Source: an uncultured Prevotella sp.
GTDB lineage: Bacteria; Bacteroidota; Bacteroidia; Bacteroidales; Bacteroidaceae
Assembly: GCA_905236755.1 (NCBI GenBank)
Contig: CAJOCR010000008.1
Span: 62,001 to 126,000 of the forward strand
Direction of reading: 5' to 3'
Length of the DNA: 64,000 nt
Below the pieces are notes generated by a model. It was not told the origin of the DNA. It was given only the letters and a program-made list of their open reading frames with translations, and did no database searches. Below, piece after piece: positions 16,849 to 27,309 of this stretch. Position numbers and translations under genes: made by a program. Every line of letters starts with the position of its first letter. Positions within the stretch are counted from its first letter, which is position 1.

Positions 16849-18159
16849 CTACAGAAAGAAACCCTCGTAAACAACACCGATGTTTATTGATGGTTCGTTT
16901 TCAAAACCACTCTTGAACTTGCGCAGACTGTATTCTGCCTTAATGCCTATCTGAGGAACAGGGTGATAGTTAACACCTGCTGTAAACACCTGTCTGTTTG
17001 TCCATTGCTTAGTTTGGGCATTTACATATGAATCATAATATTCATAATGTCCAAAGACATAGAGTTTCTTGTTGTCAGCACGAAGAGATTCAATCTGAGA
17101 GAACACATCATAGCCCGCCTCTACCATTGTTGCAATAGCGTGACTACCGAAATACTTGCCATTGCCTGACTCGTAAGGCTTAACGCTTGAGGTGTTTGGA
17201 TAAACATAACTGGTTATCTTGTCGGCATCGCTAACATAACCATAGTCAACATTACCACGAGCTATCCAGTTGTATTTCTTAAATGTGAAATCGAATGAGC
17301 CGATATACACATTTCCCTTTATCTTCTTAGCATCGCCAAACTCCATATCGTGAGGAACAGAATTGTGCATTGACTGACCATAGTAGCCACTAACACCAAG
17401 GCGAAGACCTGAAACTGAATAGTTGTCAACACGAAGGGCTGCAGCATATTTGTTAGCCACATCAAACTCAAATGGCGACTTTGTGCCACCTTTTATCCAA
17501 TTTGCACGGCTGAAATGGAAAGCGTCCAAACCAGCAAGAAGCTGAGCCTCATAACGGAACTTGCCAAGGCGTCCCCAGAGAGAAACACCTGTTTGATGCC
17601 ATGTGCAAGGAAGGATAGTGTTCTCGCCTTCTGGACGATATACCGTGAAGAAATTTAATGGTTCATGATGTGCATTAATAAGTCCAACAGGAACAACAAT
17701 ATGACCCATGCGAAGATTCAAGCCACGAGAGAAAGATTTCTGCAACCAAAACTGCTCAAGTTCAACCTCGCCACCACGCTCAGCCTCCTGCTCAAACTCT
17801 ATTGACTCGTCAGCCTCATACTCTACAGATGAGCCTGTGCCACCATGTTCAAACTCAATCTCGGTACCTAAAGTCCAGCCCTTGCCAAAATCATATCCAA
17901 GATAGATTACTGCATGAGGAATATCAAAACGTCCATGACTTGGATCGTTCTTGTACTTTGAAGGAACAGTATAACGATTACCGTTATCACTATAGAAGTT
18001 GCGCGAAAAGGCAACCTCGCCATATCCTCCCACACTAAGTTTCTTACCTGACGCATGACTCATTACCGAGTCGGCAGCACTTGTTTGAGCATTGGCAACT
18101 CCCGCCGAAGCACATAACAAAGCAGCTGCAAAAAAGCCTACCCTAATTTGTTGTTTCAT
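16849..18159 (-). CDS. Outer-membrane porin, phosphate-selective porin O/P-like
   Basis: The 436-residue protein has a cleavable signal peptide ending GVANAQ. The sequence alternates in the manner of a beta-barrel: YLGYDFGKGWTLGTEIEFEHGG, FWLQKSFSRGLNLRMGHIVVPVG and LRLGVSGYYGQSM. The C-terminal strand IGVVYEGFFL ends in an aromatic-rich pattern typical of barrels. An acidic stretch at about residues 118-135 (EADESIEFEQEAE) may face the pore and bind cations. It is the first gene of the imelysin and di-haem operon, so it likely admits the metal ion or complex used by them. The stop codon is TAG. Confidence 0.8.
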   Translation of the reverse strand: MKQQIRVGFFAAALLCASAGVANAQTSAADSVMSHASGKKLSVGGYGEVAFSRNFYSDNGNRYTVPSKYKNDPSHGRFDIPHAVIYLGYDFGKGWTLGTEIEFEHGGTGSSVEYEADESIEFEQEAERGGEVELEQFWLQKSFSRGLNLRMGHIVVPVGLINAHHEPLNFFTVYRPEGENTILPCTWHQTGVSLWGRLGKFRYEAQLLAGLDAFHFSRANWIKGGTKSPFEFDVANKYAAALRVDNYSVSGLRLGVSGYYGQSMHNSVPHDMEFGDAKKIKGNVYIGSFDFTFKKYNWIARGNVDYGYVSDADKITSYVYPNTSSVKPYESGNGKYFGSHAIATMVEAGYDVFSQIESLRADNKKLYVFGHYEYYDSYVNAQTKQWTNRQVFTAGVNYHPVPQIGIKAEYSLRKFKSGFENEPSINIGVVYEGFFL

Positions 18160-18209
18160 TATTTATAGTTATTTTTCTTATCTTGAATCATTACCTTATT
18201 TCGCTGCTG

Positions 18210-18217
18210 CAAAATTA
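18210..18217 (-). promoter_or_regulatory. Promoter -7 box of the porin-imelysin operon
   Basis: On the minus strand it reads TAATTTTG, about 50 bp before the ATG at 18159. An ATTG lies 20 bp further upstream (18238-18241 on plus) as a near-match -33 element. Confidence 0.5.
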
Positions 18218-18325
18218 TTACTATTAATATATGTTATCAATACCTAAAAGTAGGTAAAATATCCCGTCGCTATTTAAGGAGGAGTGAAAAGATGAATACA
18301 AACAAGAAGAAAATATTTGTCAAAC

Positions 18326-18369
18326 CATTATAAAGGCAATATAGACGCATTATAGAGGCATTATAGAGA
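18326..18369. repeat. 11-bp-period array of four CATTATAGAGG-type units
   Basis: Units start at 18326, 18337, 18348 and 18359 and differ from each other at only a few bases (CATTATAAAGG, CAATATAGACG, CATTATAGAGG, CATTATAGAGA). It lies about 57 bp upstream of the TTTGAAC elements of the esterase promoter. Confidence 0.7.
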
Positions 18370-18425
18370 AACAAGATGATAATATTCGATACATAAAACG
18401 TACAAATAGAAACAAGATAATGCTT

Positions 18426-18454
18426 TTTGAACAAAATGGAATATTTTTAGAACA
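18426..18454 (+). promoter_or_regulatory. Putative operator with two TTTGAAC-like sites
   Basis: TTTGAAC at 18426-18432 and TTTTTAGAACA at 18444-18454 place GAAC 21 bp apart. The same element occurs three times upstream of susC at 24004-24060. It is a likely binding site for the hybrid two-component regulator encoded between the two promoters. Confidence 0.45.
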
Positions 18455-18485
18455 TCTGAAACAAACACTATTTACAATTATTTGA

Positions 18486-18493
18486 TAACTTTG
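18486..18493 (+). promoter_or_regulatory. Promoter -7 box of the first esterase gene
   Basis: TAACTTTG matches TAnnTTTG, 55 bp before the ATG at 18549. No good -33 TTTG was seen, as expected for an activator-dependent promoter. Confidence 0.55.
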
Positions 18494-18506
18494 CAAACGG
18501 AAATAA

Positions 18507-19787
<1,281 letters not shown>

Positions 19788-19812
19788 TAAATGCAATTAT
19801 TACCTAAACAAC

Positions 19813-19848
19813 AAAAGGCCAGCCCTGGTGAGGGTTGGCCAATTTTTT
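19813..19848. terminator. Intrinsic terminator between esterase and sensor genes
   Basis: GGCCAGCCC (19817-19825) pairs with GGGTTGGCC (19832-19840) with one G-U pair and a 6-nt loop. A T-run follows on the plus strand and an A-run precedes it, so it can serve both convergent genes. Confidence 0.8.
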
Positions 19849-19862
19849 ATTCTTATCTTTCT

Positions 19863-22800
19863 CTATTTATATTGTGTTGGAGTAACTCCAAAATGTTTTT
19901 TAAATACATAAGAGAAGTGACTCTGAGTAGAGAAACCTGTCATATCTGATATTTCAGAAATGGTGTGGTGTCCTTCTTTAATCAATTCCGCTGCTCTATT
20001 CAGTTTATATGTTCTAAAGAAATTACTTGGTGTTTCGCCAGTAAGTCCTTTTATCTTATAATATAGCTTTGTTCGAGAGATGTGGATGAGGTCTGTGATA
20101 TGGGCAACATCCAACTCAGGATTAGCAAGCTCGTCTTCCATAAGTTGATATAGCTCTTCCATAAACTGTTTATCTTGAAGAGAAAGCACATTTTCTACGT
20201 TTTCATCGGTTGCAGTTGTTGACTGACTAAGAATATGTCGTACACGTAGTCGATTGTTGAGCTGTGACTTTATAAGAGCCAGCAATACATTAGGGTCAAA
20301 AGGTTTGGTTACATAGGCATCAGCGCCTACATTAAGACCTTCTACTTGATTCTCTGACGTTATCTTTGCTGTTACCAATATAACTGGTATGTGACAAAGC
20401 TGAATGTCTTGCTTTATCTCGCGACATAGCTCATAGCCGGTCTTTCCAGGCATGATAACATCTGAAAGAACGATATTTGGTTCTTCCTCACGCATCTTAG
20501 ACAAAGCATCCTCAGCGTCAAGACAAGTAATAACACGATATTGTGAAGATAGTAATGTTTGCATATAGCTGATGATTTCTGTATCGTCGTCAACAACAAG
20601 TATTGTAGGACGATGGTCTTCGTTGGTAGGCTGTTCGTTTGATGATACCTGAACAAGACTGTCAACAGGAGCGACATAACGCTGTCCCTCCTCTATTGGA
20701 CGACATTCATCGGCTGAATACATATCACGATTTAGAGGATAGATAAACACAAACTCTGAGCCTTGCATTTCCCTACGGTTAAAGGCCTTGAGATAGCCGT
20801 GATGCAGTTCTGCCAAACGACGGGAATAATACAAACCTATGCCTGTTCCCCAGTTGATAACAGCCTTTGTTTGATTATCAAGCTGGTAATAGCGCTTGAA
20901 GATGTTCTCCAACTGGTCTTCTGGTATGCCTTTTCCTGTATCTGCAACAGAGATTTTCACATATTGTTGGCAACTATCATCATTAGAAATAGACAATATC
21001 TGTTTAGCCTCATCACGGGTGATTACATCAAGAGACACATCTATGCTACCGCCAGCAGGAGTATATTTCAGGGCATTAGACATCAGGTTGCTAACTATCT
21101 TTTCCAGTTTGTCGCTATCTGTCCAGGCAAAAAGTCTATCCTCCATTCCATAGCGATGAATAGACATTTTCTTCTGTCGGGCATTAAACTCGAAATCGTC
21201 ACAGATAGTATTAAGGGCATTAACAACATCCATTTCAGAAACATTGAGCCATAGGGTGTCGTTCTCGAGTTTGTTAAAGTCCATCAGCTGATTAACCAAC
21301 TTGAACATTCGTTGAATGCTATGCTGGGCAATAGATAGAAGATGTCGTTCGTCGTTACCTACATTACCACTCTGAGCCAACTGGGCCACAGGACCAGAGA
21401 TCATTGTAAGAGGGGTGCGAAATTCATGAGCTATATTAGCAAAGAAGCTCATGTTCATCTTATTAGTGCGTTGTTCCTGTTCTTTCTCGAGTTCTATCTC
21501 ACGAGCTTCTTCTCGAGCACGGGTAAGACGCTTACGGGCTACATATATCTGACGAATAATCAGAACGGCAAGAAGCACGTAAATTATCCAAGCCCACCAC
21601 GAACGCCAAGGAGCAGAACGAACAATAACCTCTACCTGTGTTTGGCCAAGAGTGGTCTGACTGTCGCTTGCAGTTATCTTTACCTTAAAGGTGTAATGAC
21701 CAGCAGGAACATTAGCATAACTGGCTACATGAGCATTACCAGCATCTATCCAGTCGTTATCGTAACCCTCCATCTGGTAATAATAATGTACACGTTCGAA
21801 CTGACTGTAGTCAAGTGCACAGTAAGACAAGCTGAAAGAGTTCTCATTATAATCAAGAACGATACGCTTGCAACTGTCAAGAGTGGTTTCTATTTCACCT
21901 TCTTCTCGTGGACGAACCAATTGATTATGTACCTTTAAATTTTGCAAATAAAGAGGTATCTGCTTACGCAAGGAAATGTCGATAGGATTAAAGTATGTTA
22001 GTCCGTGAAGACCACCGAACACCAGTTGTCCATCAGGCATACGACAAGAAGCTCTGTCGTTGAACTCATCGCCTCCCAGGCCATCAGTCATATAGAAACT
22101 GGTCATTTTCCCATTAGAAATATCCAACTTGTTTAGTCCCTTTAAAGTAGAAATCCAAATGTTGCCCTGATTATCTTCTTCCATACTACTGATGTCTGAG
22201 CATGAAATGCCTGCTACATGTTCTGCACGATTGGTCTTTGGTGTATATTTGATAAGTCCATTACTAACAGTACCTATCCACACCTGTCCTTTAGTATCTT
22301 CGAAGGCCTTTACTGGTATGAAAGCACTACGGCGAATGCAAGCTTTTCTGTCATCAGGGCTAATGGTTATTTCACTTGTTTTCTTGCTTGCTGTATTCAT
22401 AAGAAGCAGTTTCTGATTGAATGCAGCTATAAGAATTCCGCCATTATGCAAAGGAAGAAGAGAAGGAATAAATGTATAGCCATTATATACCTGACGAGGA
22501 TGCAGCATCTTTTCGCCTGGGGTAACGCTATAAAGCGTGTTGGTGAAGTTAGCTATCCATATTGTGCCGTCATTAGCTTGTTGAATATCCATAACTCCTG
22601 AAAGGATATAATAATCAACCACTCGCAGAAGCGTTCCGTCATAAAGGCATCGCACAACAGAACTACCTGTTGATAACCACAGATAATTGTCACGATCAAC
22701 AAACATATGTGCAAAGCCTTGATTCTTCTCTATTTCCGAGAGTCCCTGAATATCAACCTGTTTCACGGTGGCTGGCGAAAGGGTAATAGCGTAAATACCC

Positions 22801-23918
22801 TTTGTTGGAGCAGAAGCCCACAATACACCATGCTTGTCAACAACAACGGCAGAAACAGAGTTGTTGCCTATAGCACGATTGATGCTACGATTGTAATTAA
22901 ATCTTTCCTCATAATAGTATTCTGCTTCTACACCTTTATCGGATGTTCCCATCCATAAATTCTTATGAGAATCATAGAGCAAATCTGAAACGGATCCCGA
23001 AGGCATCTCGAAGGGAAACTGCCCGTCTGTTTGTCTTAAAACACTATTGTCGGATGGTCTAAAAAGGAACGCTCCATTACGGTCGGTAGCAATAAGCTGT
23101 TCGCCATTTTCCATAGTAGTGACAGCACTTATTATACCACCGTTAGCGGTTATACCTTGCTTCAAACTTTCGTTTATAGCTGCCATCTGATGATTATGCG
23201 TGTTATAAGCCACAAGCTGTCCGTAGCCCGAAAGAATGATGGTTCCATCGTTATTTAGATGTGAAAAGAAGTAATAACCATCAAGCGGCACCATTTTATT
23301 CTGCTTAAAGTTATTACCGCTATATCTACAAATATAATTTGCGCCTACCGACCAAATATCTCCCATTTCATCGACAAAAATATTACCTGTGAACTGATTT
23401 CTCTTGTCGAGGTTTGATATTACTATCTTAAACAGCTTATCTGCTTCATCATACATCAACAACTCGTTATTGTTGTATATATAAATTCGGCCCTTTCTAT
23501 CTTCAAGAAACTTCAAGCAATTCTTGCTTCCCTTAGGAATAGGAACACGTTGAAACTGGTCGTTAGACATATAAAGGCACGGACCATTTATTGTACCCAC
23601 CCATAAACGGTCTTTACTATCAACAAACAGAGACTTTATCTGATTATCCTGCAAACCAGTAGAATCGTCGGTACAGAAATATTGATGATACTCGTGACCA
23701 TCATAACGATTGAGTCCTCGGAATGTACCTATCCAAATATATCCACGACTATCTTCAACCATAGTCGTAACATGCTTATTAGACAATTCGTTAGAGATGA
23801 CAAGCGAGTTCTCGGCATCCTTATCCTTTGCTGGTTTCTCGTCCTCATGCGAACATGAAGCAACAAGAGCCAACAATACAAACAAATAGAGGTATTTAAC
23901 GTGTTTAGGTATTTGCAT
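19863..23918 (-). CDS. Hybrid two-component system sensor-regulator (HTCS)
   Basis: The 1351-residue protein has all HTCS parts. A periplasmic sensor of two seven-bladed propellers (many Reg_prop motifs such as EDSRGYIWIGTFRGLNRYDG) ends in a Y_Y_Y domain near 690-770. A membrane segment lies at about 773-795 (WWAWIIYVLLAVLIIRQIYV). The histidine kinase has His831 in IAHEFRTPLTMI and ATP-binding motifs NALKYT, DTGKGIPE and GTGIGLYYS. The receiver domain has phospho-acceptor Asp1153 (VLSDVIMPGKTG). The AraC-type DNA-binding domain covers about 1250-1351. It should sense an oligosaccharide in the periplasm and activate the xylan PUL. The N-terminus is odd: a hydrophobic run ends LALVASC, a lipobox, followed by SHEDEK. 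Confidence 0.93.
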   Translation of the reverse strand: MQIPKHVKYLYLFVLLALVASCSHEDEKPAKDKDAENSLVISNELSNKHVTTMVEDSRGYIWIGTFRGLNRYDGHEYHQYFCTDDSTGLQDNQIKSLFVDSKDRLWVGTINGPCLYMSNDQFQRVPIPKGSKNCLKFLEDRKGRIYIYNNNELLMYDEADKLFKIVISNLDKRNQFTGNIFVDEMGDIWSVGANYICRYSGNNFKQNKMVPLDGYYFFSHLNNDGTIILSGYGQLVAYNTHNHQMAAINESLKQGITANGGIISAVTTMENGEQLIATDRNGAFLFRPSDNSVLRQTDGQFPFEMPSGSVSDLLYDSHKNLWMGTSDKGVEAEYYYEERFNYNRSINRAIGNNSVSAVVVDKHGVLWASAPTKGIYAITLSPATVKQVDIQGLSEIEKNQGFAHMFVDRDNYLWLSTGSSVVRCLYDGTLLRVVDYYILSGVMDIQQANDGTIWIANFTNTLYSVTPGEKMLHPRQVYNGYTFIPSLLPLHNGGILIAAFNQKLLLMNTASKKTSEITISPDDRKACIRRSAFIPVKAFEDTKGQVWIGTVSNGLIKYTPKTNRAEHVAGISCSDISSMEEDNQGNIWISTLKGLNKLDISNGKMTSFYMTDGLGGDEFNDRASCRMPDGQLVFGGLHGLTYFNPIDISLRKQIPLYLQNLKVHNQLVRPREEGEIETTLDSCKRIVLDYNENSFSLSYCALDYSQFERVHYYYQMEGYDNDWIDAGNAHVASYANVPAGHYTFKVKITASDSQTTLGQTQVEVIVRSAPWRSWWAWIIYVLLAVLIIRQIYVARKRLTRAREEAREIELEKEQEQRTNKMNMSFFANIAHEFRTPLTMISGPVAQLAQSGNVGNDERHLLSIAQHSIQRMFKLVNQLMDFNKLENDTLWLNVSEMDVVNALNTICDDFEFNARQKKMSIHRYGMEDRLFAWTDSDKLEKIVSNLMSNALKYTPAGGSIDVSLDVITRDEAKQILSISNDDSCQQYVKISVADTGKGIPEDQLENIFKRYYQLDNQTKAVINWGTGIGLYYSRRLAELHHGYLKAFNRREMQGSEFVFIYPLNRDMYSADECRPIEEGQRYVAPVDSLVQVSSNEQPTNEDHRPTILVVDDDTEIISYMQTLLSSQYRVITCLDAEDALSKMREEEPNIVLSDVIMPGKTGYELCREIKQDIQLCHIPVILVTAKITSENQVEGLNVGADAYVTKPFDPNVLLALIKSQLNNRLRVRHILSQSTTATDENVENVLSLQDKQFMEELYQLMEDELANPELDVAHITDLIHISRTKLYYKIKGLTGETPSNFFRTYKLNRAAELIKEGHHTISEISDMTGFSTQSHFSYVFKKHFGVTPTQYK

Positions 23919-23959
23919 TTAATTGTTTAGATTCTATTATTCTTATGGTTTTATATTCG

Positions 23960-23967
23960 CAAAAATA
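23960..23967 (-). promoter_or_regulatory. Promoter -7 box of the HTCS gene
   Basis: On the minus strand it reads TATTTTTG, 41 bp before the ATG at 23918. A TTTG (plus 23986-23989) lies 18 bp further upstream as a -33 candidate. Confidence 0.5.
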
Positions 23968-24003
23968 CTAAAAAAGCATTGATTACAAAAAAAATATATA
24001 CTA

Positions 24004-24060
24004 TTTGAACAATTTCGACTGGTTTTGAACAATTAGGAAAAAGGCACTTTACTTTTGAAC
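24004..24060 (+). promoter_or_regulatory. Putative operator with three TTTGAAC sites upstream of susC
   Basis: TTTGAAC occurs at 24004, 24024 and 24054, spaced 20 and 30 bp, with a partial TTTGAA at 24063. The spacing puts the sites on about the same DNA face, and they match the pair at 18426-18454 upstream of the first esterase gene. Confidence 0.5.
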
Positions 24061-24112
24061 ACTTTGAAAAACATAAAAACTACCTTCGACAAGAATTATA
24101 AGAAAAGCACAT

Positions 24113-24120
24113 TACCTTTG
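24113..24120 (+). promoter_or_regulatory. Promoter -7 box of the xylan PUL susC
   Basis: TACCTTTG matches TAnnTTTG. The ATG at 24199 gives a leader of about 70 nt. Confidence 0.55.
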
Positions 24121-24198
24121 CCAGCGATAATAAAACCAAAAACCTGGGAACACAAAGAAAGAAAACCCTAAACAATAACAGTTAAACTCATCTAAACA

Positions 24199-27100
24199 AT
24201 GAAACAATTTAGTATTCAAAGGTTATCAACCTTGTTGGCCCTGCTTGTGATTGGCACGGCCTGTGCATTAGCACAAACTATGAAAATCTCTGGTACCGTT
24301 ACCGACGAAATGGGTGAGCCATTGATTGGTGTAAGCGTTGTCGAAAAAGGTACATCAAAGGGTGGCATTACCGACTTTGACGGAAAATATGTTATCGAAG
24401 TTTCAAGTGGTGCTACTATCTCCTTCTCTTATATAGGATATGTGACACAAGAGAAAAAAGCCACATCAAAAATTATTAATGTAAGTCTGAAACCCGACTC
24501 TAAGACTCTTGAAGATGTTGTTGTGGTGGGATATGGCGTACAGAAGAAAAGTTCAGTAACAGGCGCTATCTCACAGGTAAAGGCCGAAGATATGGAAAAC
24601 CGTACCATTACTGATGCCAAACAAGCACTTCAAGGAAAGACAGCTGGTGTGCAGATAGTATCATCATCGGCAGCACCAGGCTCAAGTCCTACTGTTCGTG
24701 TACGTGGTTTTTCATCAAACGTAAGTTCAGAGCCACTATATGTTGTCGATGGTGTTCGTCTGAGCGACATCAGCGGTATTGACCCTAACGACATTGCTTC
24801 TATGGAAATCCTTAAGGATGCAGCCTCTGCAGCTATCTATGGTGCAGAAGCTGGTAATGGTGTTGTTCTTATCACCACAAAGAAAGGTAAAGCCGGTGAA
24901 GGCAAAATCAGCTATAGTTTCCAGTACACGGGTCAATCACTTGCACATGTTCCAAATATGCTTAATGCTGAAGAATATATTGACTATATGACCGAAAGCA
25001 GCACCTTTACAAAGGATTATCTGCTTAAAAACTGGGATGGTGTTACAAATACCGACTGGACAAAGGTTGCATTCGAAAACAGCAAAATGCTCAAACATAA
25101 TGTAGCCTTTACCGGTGGTGGTGATCGTGGTAACTATTACCTTTCGCTTACATACCTTAATAATAATGGTATTGTGAAAGGCGATGCCGACTCTTATCAG
25201 CGCCTCACAGCTACTATCAACTCTGAATACAAGATTAAGAACTGGTTGAAAGTTGGTACTACCAATCAGATTGAGAAATATAATGTTCGTCAGGTATCAT
25301 CAAACAGCGAATATGGCTCTTTGCTTACTTCTGTAATGATGCTCGACCCTCTTACTCCAGACACATACTCAGCTGATAACCTGCCTTTCAATATGGCTAA
25401 TGCCCTACACAACGGCAAGCATCTTTTGACCGATGAAAACGGCAATTATTATGGTGTTTCTAAGTTTTATGCAGGTGAACAATATCACCCTATGATAATG
25501 CGCGACAATAGTCTTGCCAAGAACAGCGGATTCAATATCAACGGTTCTATCTATGCAGACTTCACGCCTATAAAAGGCTTCACCTTTACTTCGCGTTTCG
25601 GTTATCGCCTGGCAGGCTCTCGCAGCAGCAGCACAAGTCTTCCTTTCTATGGCAATAGCGTACAGAGCAACGACTATGTAAGTCAGAACGGTCAAAGCTC
25701 AACCACAATATACTACCAGTGGGAGAACTTTGCGAACTACATGAAGAGTTTCGGACAGCACAATGTTAATGCAATGGCTGGTATGTCTTATCAGGAACAG
25801 TCAAACGACTATGTTAGCGGCGGCTTGTCAGCAAACAACGAGGATGCACTGTTGAAGAACGACCCGCTGTTCTATTACCTCAACTATGGTTCAGCATCTG
25901 CAACCAAGAGTGTTGGTGGTGAAAAGACAAGAACAGCTAAGCTTTCTTACTTTGGCCGTATTGGATATAACTATGCAAACAAATACTTTGCTCAGTTCTC
26001 GCTTCGTGCTGACGCAGCCGACTTAGCTCTTCTTCCTAAGAACACACGCTGGGGCTATTTCCCTGCAGCATCAGCAGGCTGGACTATCTCAGAGGAAAAA
26101 TTCTTTGAGTCTCTTCGCAAAACAATAAACAGCTTGAAGTTCCGTGCAAGTTGGGGACAGAACGGTAGTCTTTCGGCTCTTAGCGGATATTCTTACAGCA
26201 CAGACATGTCACAGTCTGGCCTCTATCCTTTCACAAGCGGCATTAACTACACACGTGGTGTAAGTCCATCAACTATGGGTAATGACAATCTGAAATGGGA
26301 AACATCAGAGCAGACCAATATAGGTTTTGACACCTATCTCTTCAACAGTAGACTGAACTTCAGTGCTGACTACTTCGTGAAGAAAACCAAAGACCTTTTG
26401 ATTTGGAACACTACCCCATCTCTTGAGATTGGTGGCAGCACATCACCTATCAACGCTGGTAATGTAAGCAACAAGGGATTCGAATTCGAACTCGGATGGC
26501 GTGATCATATCAAGGACTTCACATATAGTATTCGCGGTAATCTCGCAACATTGAAGAACAAGGTAACATATATTGACCCATCTATCACCCGCTTGGCAGG
26601 TACAAGTTTCCACACATATACAGTAACCTACTTTGAGCAGAACTATCCTGTTTACTACTTCCGTGGATACCAGTTTGACGGTATTGACAAGGAGACTGGT
26701 AATCCTACATTCAAAGACCTCGATAATAGCGGTGATCTTAGTGATGGCGACCTCACATATCTTGGTGACGCTATCCCTGACTTCACATATGGTATCACCC
26801 TTACAGCAGCATATAAGGGTTTAGACCTCACTGTTTTCGGTACTGGTTCACAGGGTAATGAAATATTCAACTGTATCAACCGTCCTGACTATGCAGCAAG
26901 CAACAAACAGAAAGACCTATTCTATACTGATCGTTGGACCCCTACCAACACAAATGGTACACAGCCACGTGCAGGTGCAGCCAACATGGATAAGTATGCT
27001 TGTTCAAGCGCTATGGTCTTTGATGGTTCTTATTTCAAAATCAAGCAGATTCAGCTTGGTTATACTCTACCAAAGAAACTTACCAACAAGATTGCCATCA

Positions 27101-27264
27101 GCAACGCACGAGTTTATGTATCATTGGATGACTTCTTTACTTTCACCAGTTACAAAGGCTTTGATCCTGAAGCATCAGCTAACTCAACATCTGGTATGGG
27201 TATCGACAAGGGAGCTTACCCAATGTCAAAGAAGCTGGTGTTAGGTTTCAATATCGATTTTTAA
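24199..27264 (+). CDS. SusC-like TonB-dependent outer-membrane transporter (xylan PUL)
   Basis: The 1021-residue protein has a signal peptide ending CALAQ, a carboxypeptidase-regulatory-like domain (about 28-105: ISGTVTDEMGEPLIGVSVVEKGTSKGGITDFDGKY), a TonB-box-like DVVVVGYG and a plug domain (ALQGKTAGVQIV, VRVRGFSS, YGAEAGNGVVLITTKKG). A 22-strand-type barrel follows, ending LVLGFNIDF. It imports oligosaccharides with the SusD-like lid encoded 45 bp downstream. Its promoter shares TTTGAAC elements with the esterase gene on the far side of the HTCS. Confidence 0.95.
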   Translation: MKQFSIQRLSTLLALLVIGTACALAQTMKISGTVTDEMGEPLIGVSVVEKGTSKGGITDFDGKYVIEVSSGATISFSYIGYVTQEKKATSKIINVSLKPDSKTLEDVVVVGYGVQKKSSVTGAISQVKAEDMENRTITDAKQALQGKTAGVQIVSSSAAPGSSPTVRVRGFSSNVSSEPLYVVDGVRLSDISGIDPNDIASMEILKDAASAAIYGAEAGNGVVLITTKKGKAGEGKISYSFQYTGQSLAHVPNMLNAEEYIDYMTESSTFTKDYLLKNWDGVTNTDWTKVAFENSKMLKHNVAFTGGGDRGNYYLSLTYLNNNGIVKGDADSYQRLTATINSEYKIKNWLKVGTTNQIEKYNVRQVSSNSEYGSLLTSVMMLDPLTPDTYSADNLPFNMANALHNGKHLLTDENGNYYGVSKFYAGEQYHPMIMRDNSLAKNSGFNINGSIYADFTPIKGFTFTSRFGYRLAGSRSSSTSLPFYGNSVQSNDYVSQNGQSSTTIYYQWENFANYMKSFGQHNVNAMAGMSYQEQSNDYVSGGLSANNEDALLKNDPLFYYLNYGSASATKSVGGEKTRTAKLSYFGRIGYNYANKYFAQFSLRADAADLALLPKNTRWGYFPAASAGWTISEEKFFESLRKTINSLKFRASWGQNGSLSALSGYSYSTDMSQSGLYPFTSGINYTRGVSPSTMGNDNLKWETSEQTNIGFDTYLFNSRLNFSADYFVKKTKDLLIWNTTPSLEIGGSTSPINAGNVSNKGFEFELGWRDHIKDFTYSIRGNLATLKNKVTYIDPSITRLAGTSFHTYTVTYFEQNYPVYYFRGYQFDGIDKETGNPTFKDLDNSGDLSDGDLTYLGDAIPDFTYGITLTAAYKGLDLTVFGTGSQGNEIFNCINRPDYAASNKQKDLFYTDRWTPTNTNGTQPRAGAANMDKYACSSAMVFDGSYFKIKQIQLGYTLPKKLTNKIAISNARVYVSLDDFFTFTSYKGFDPEASANSTSGMGIDKGAYPMSKKLVLGFNIDF

Positions 27265-27309
27265 TCGATTTCATCGACTATTATCAAAACAGTAAACGTA
27301 AAAATTATC

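Larger units (their letters stand above)
18160..18425. other. Intergenic region between porin and esterase genes
   Basis: Apart from the porin promoter box (18210-18217) and the 11-bp-period array (18326-18369), no gene or structured element was seen in this AT-rich stretch. Confidence 0.4.
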
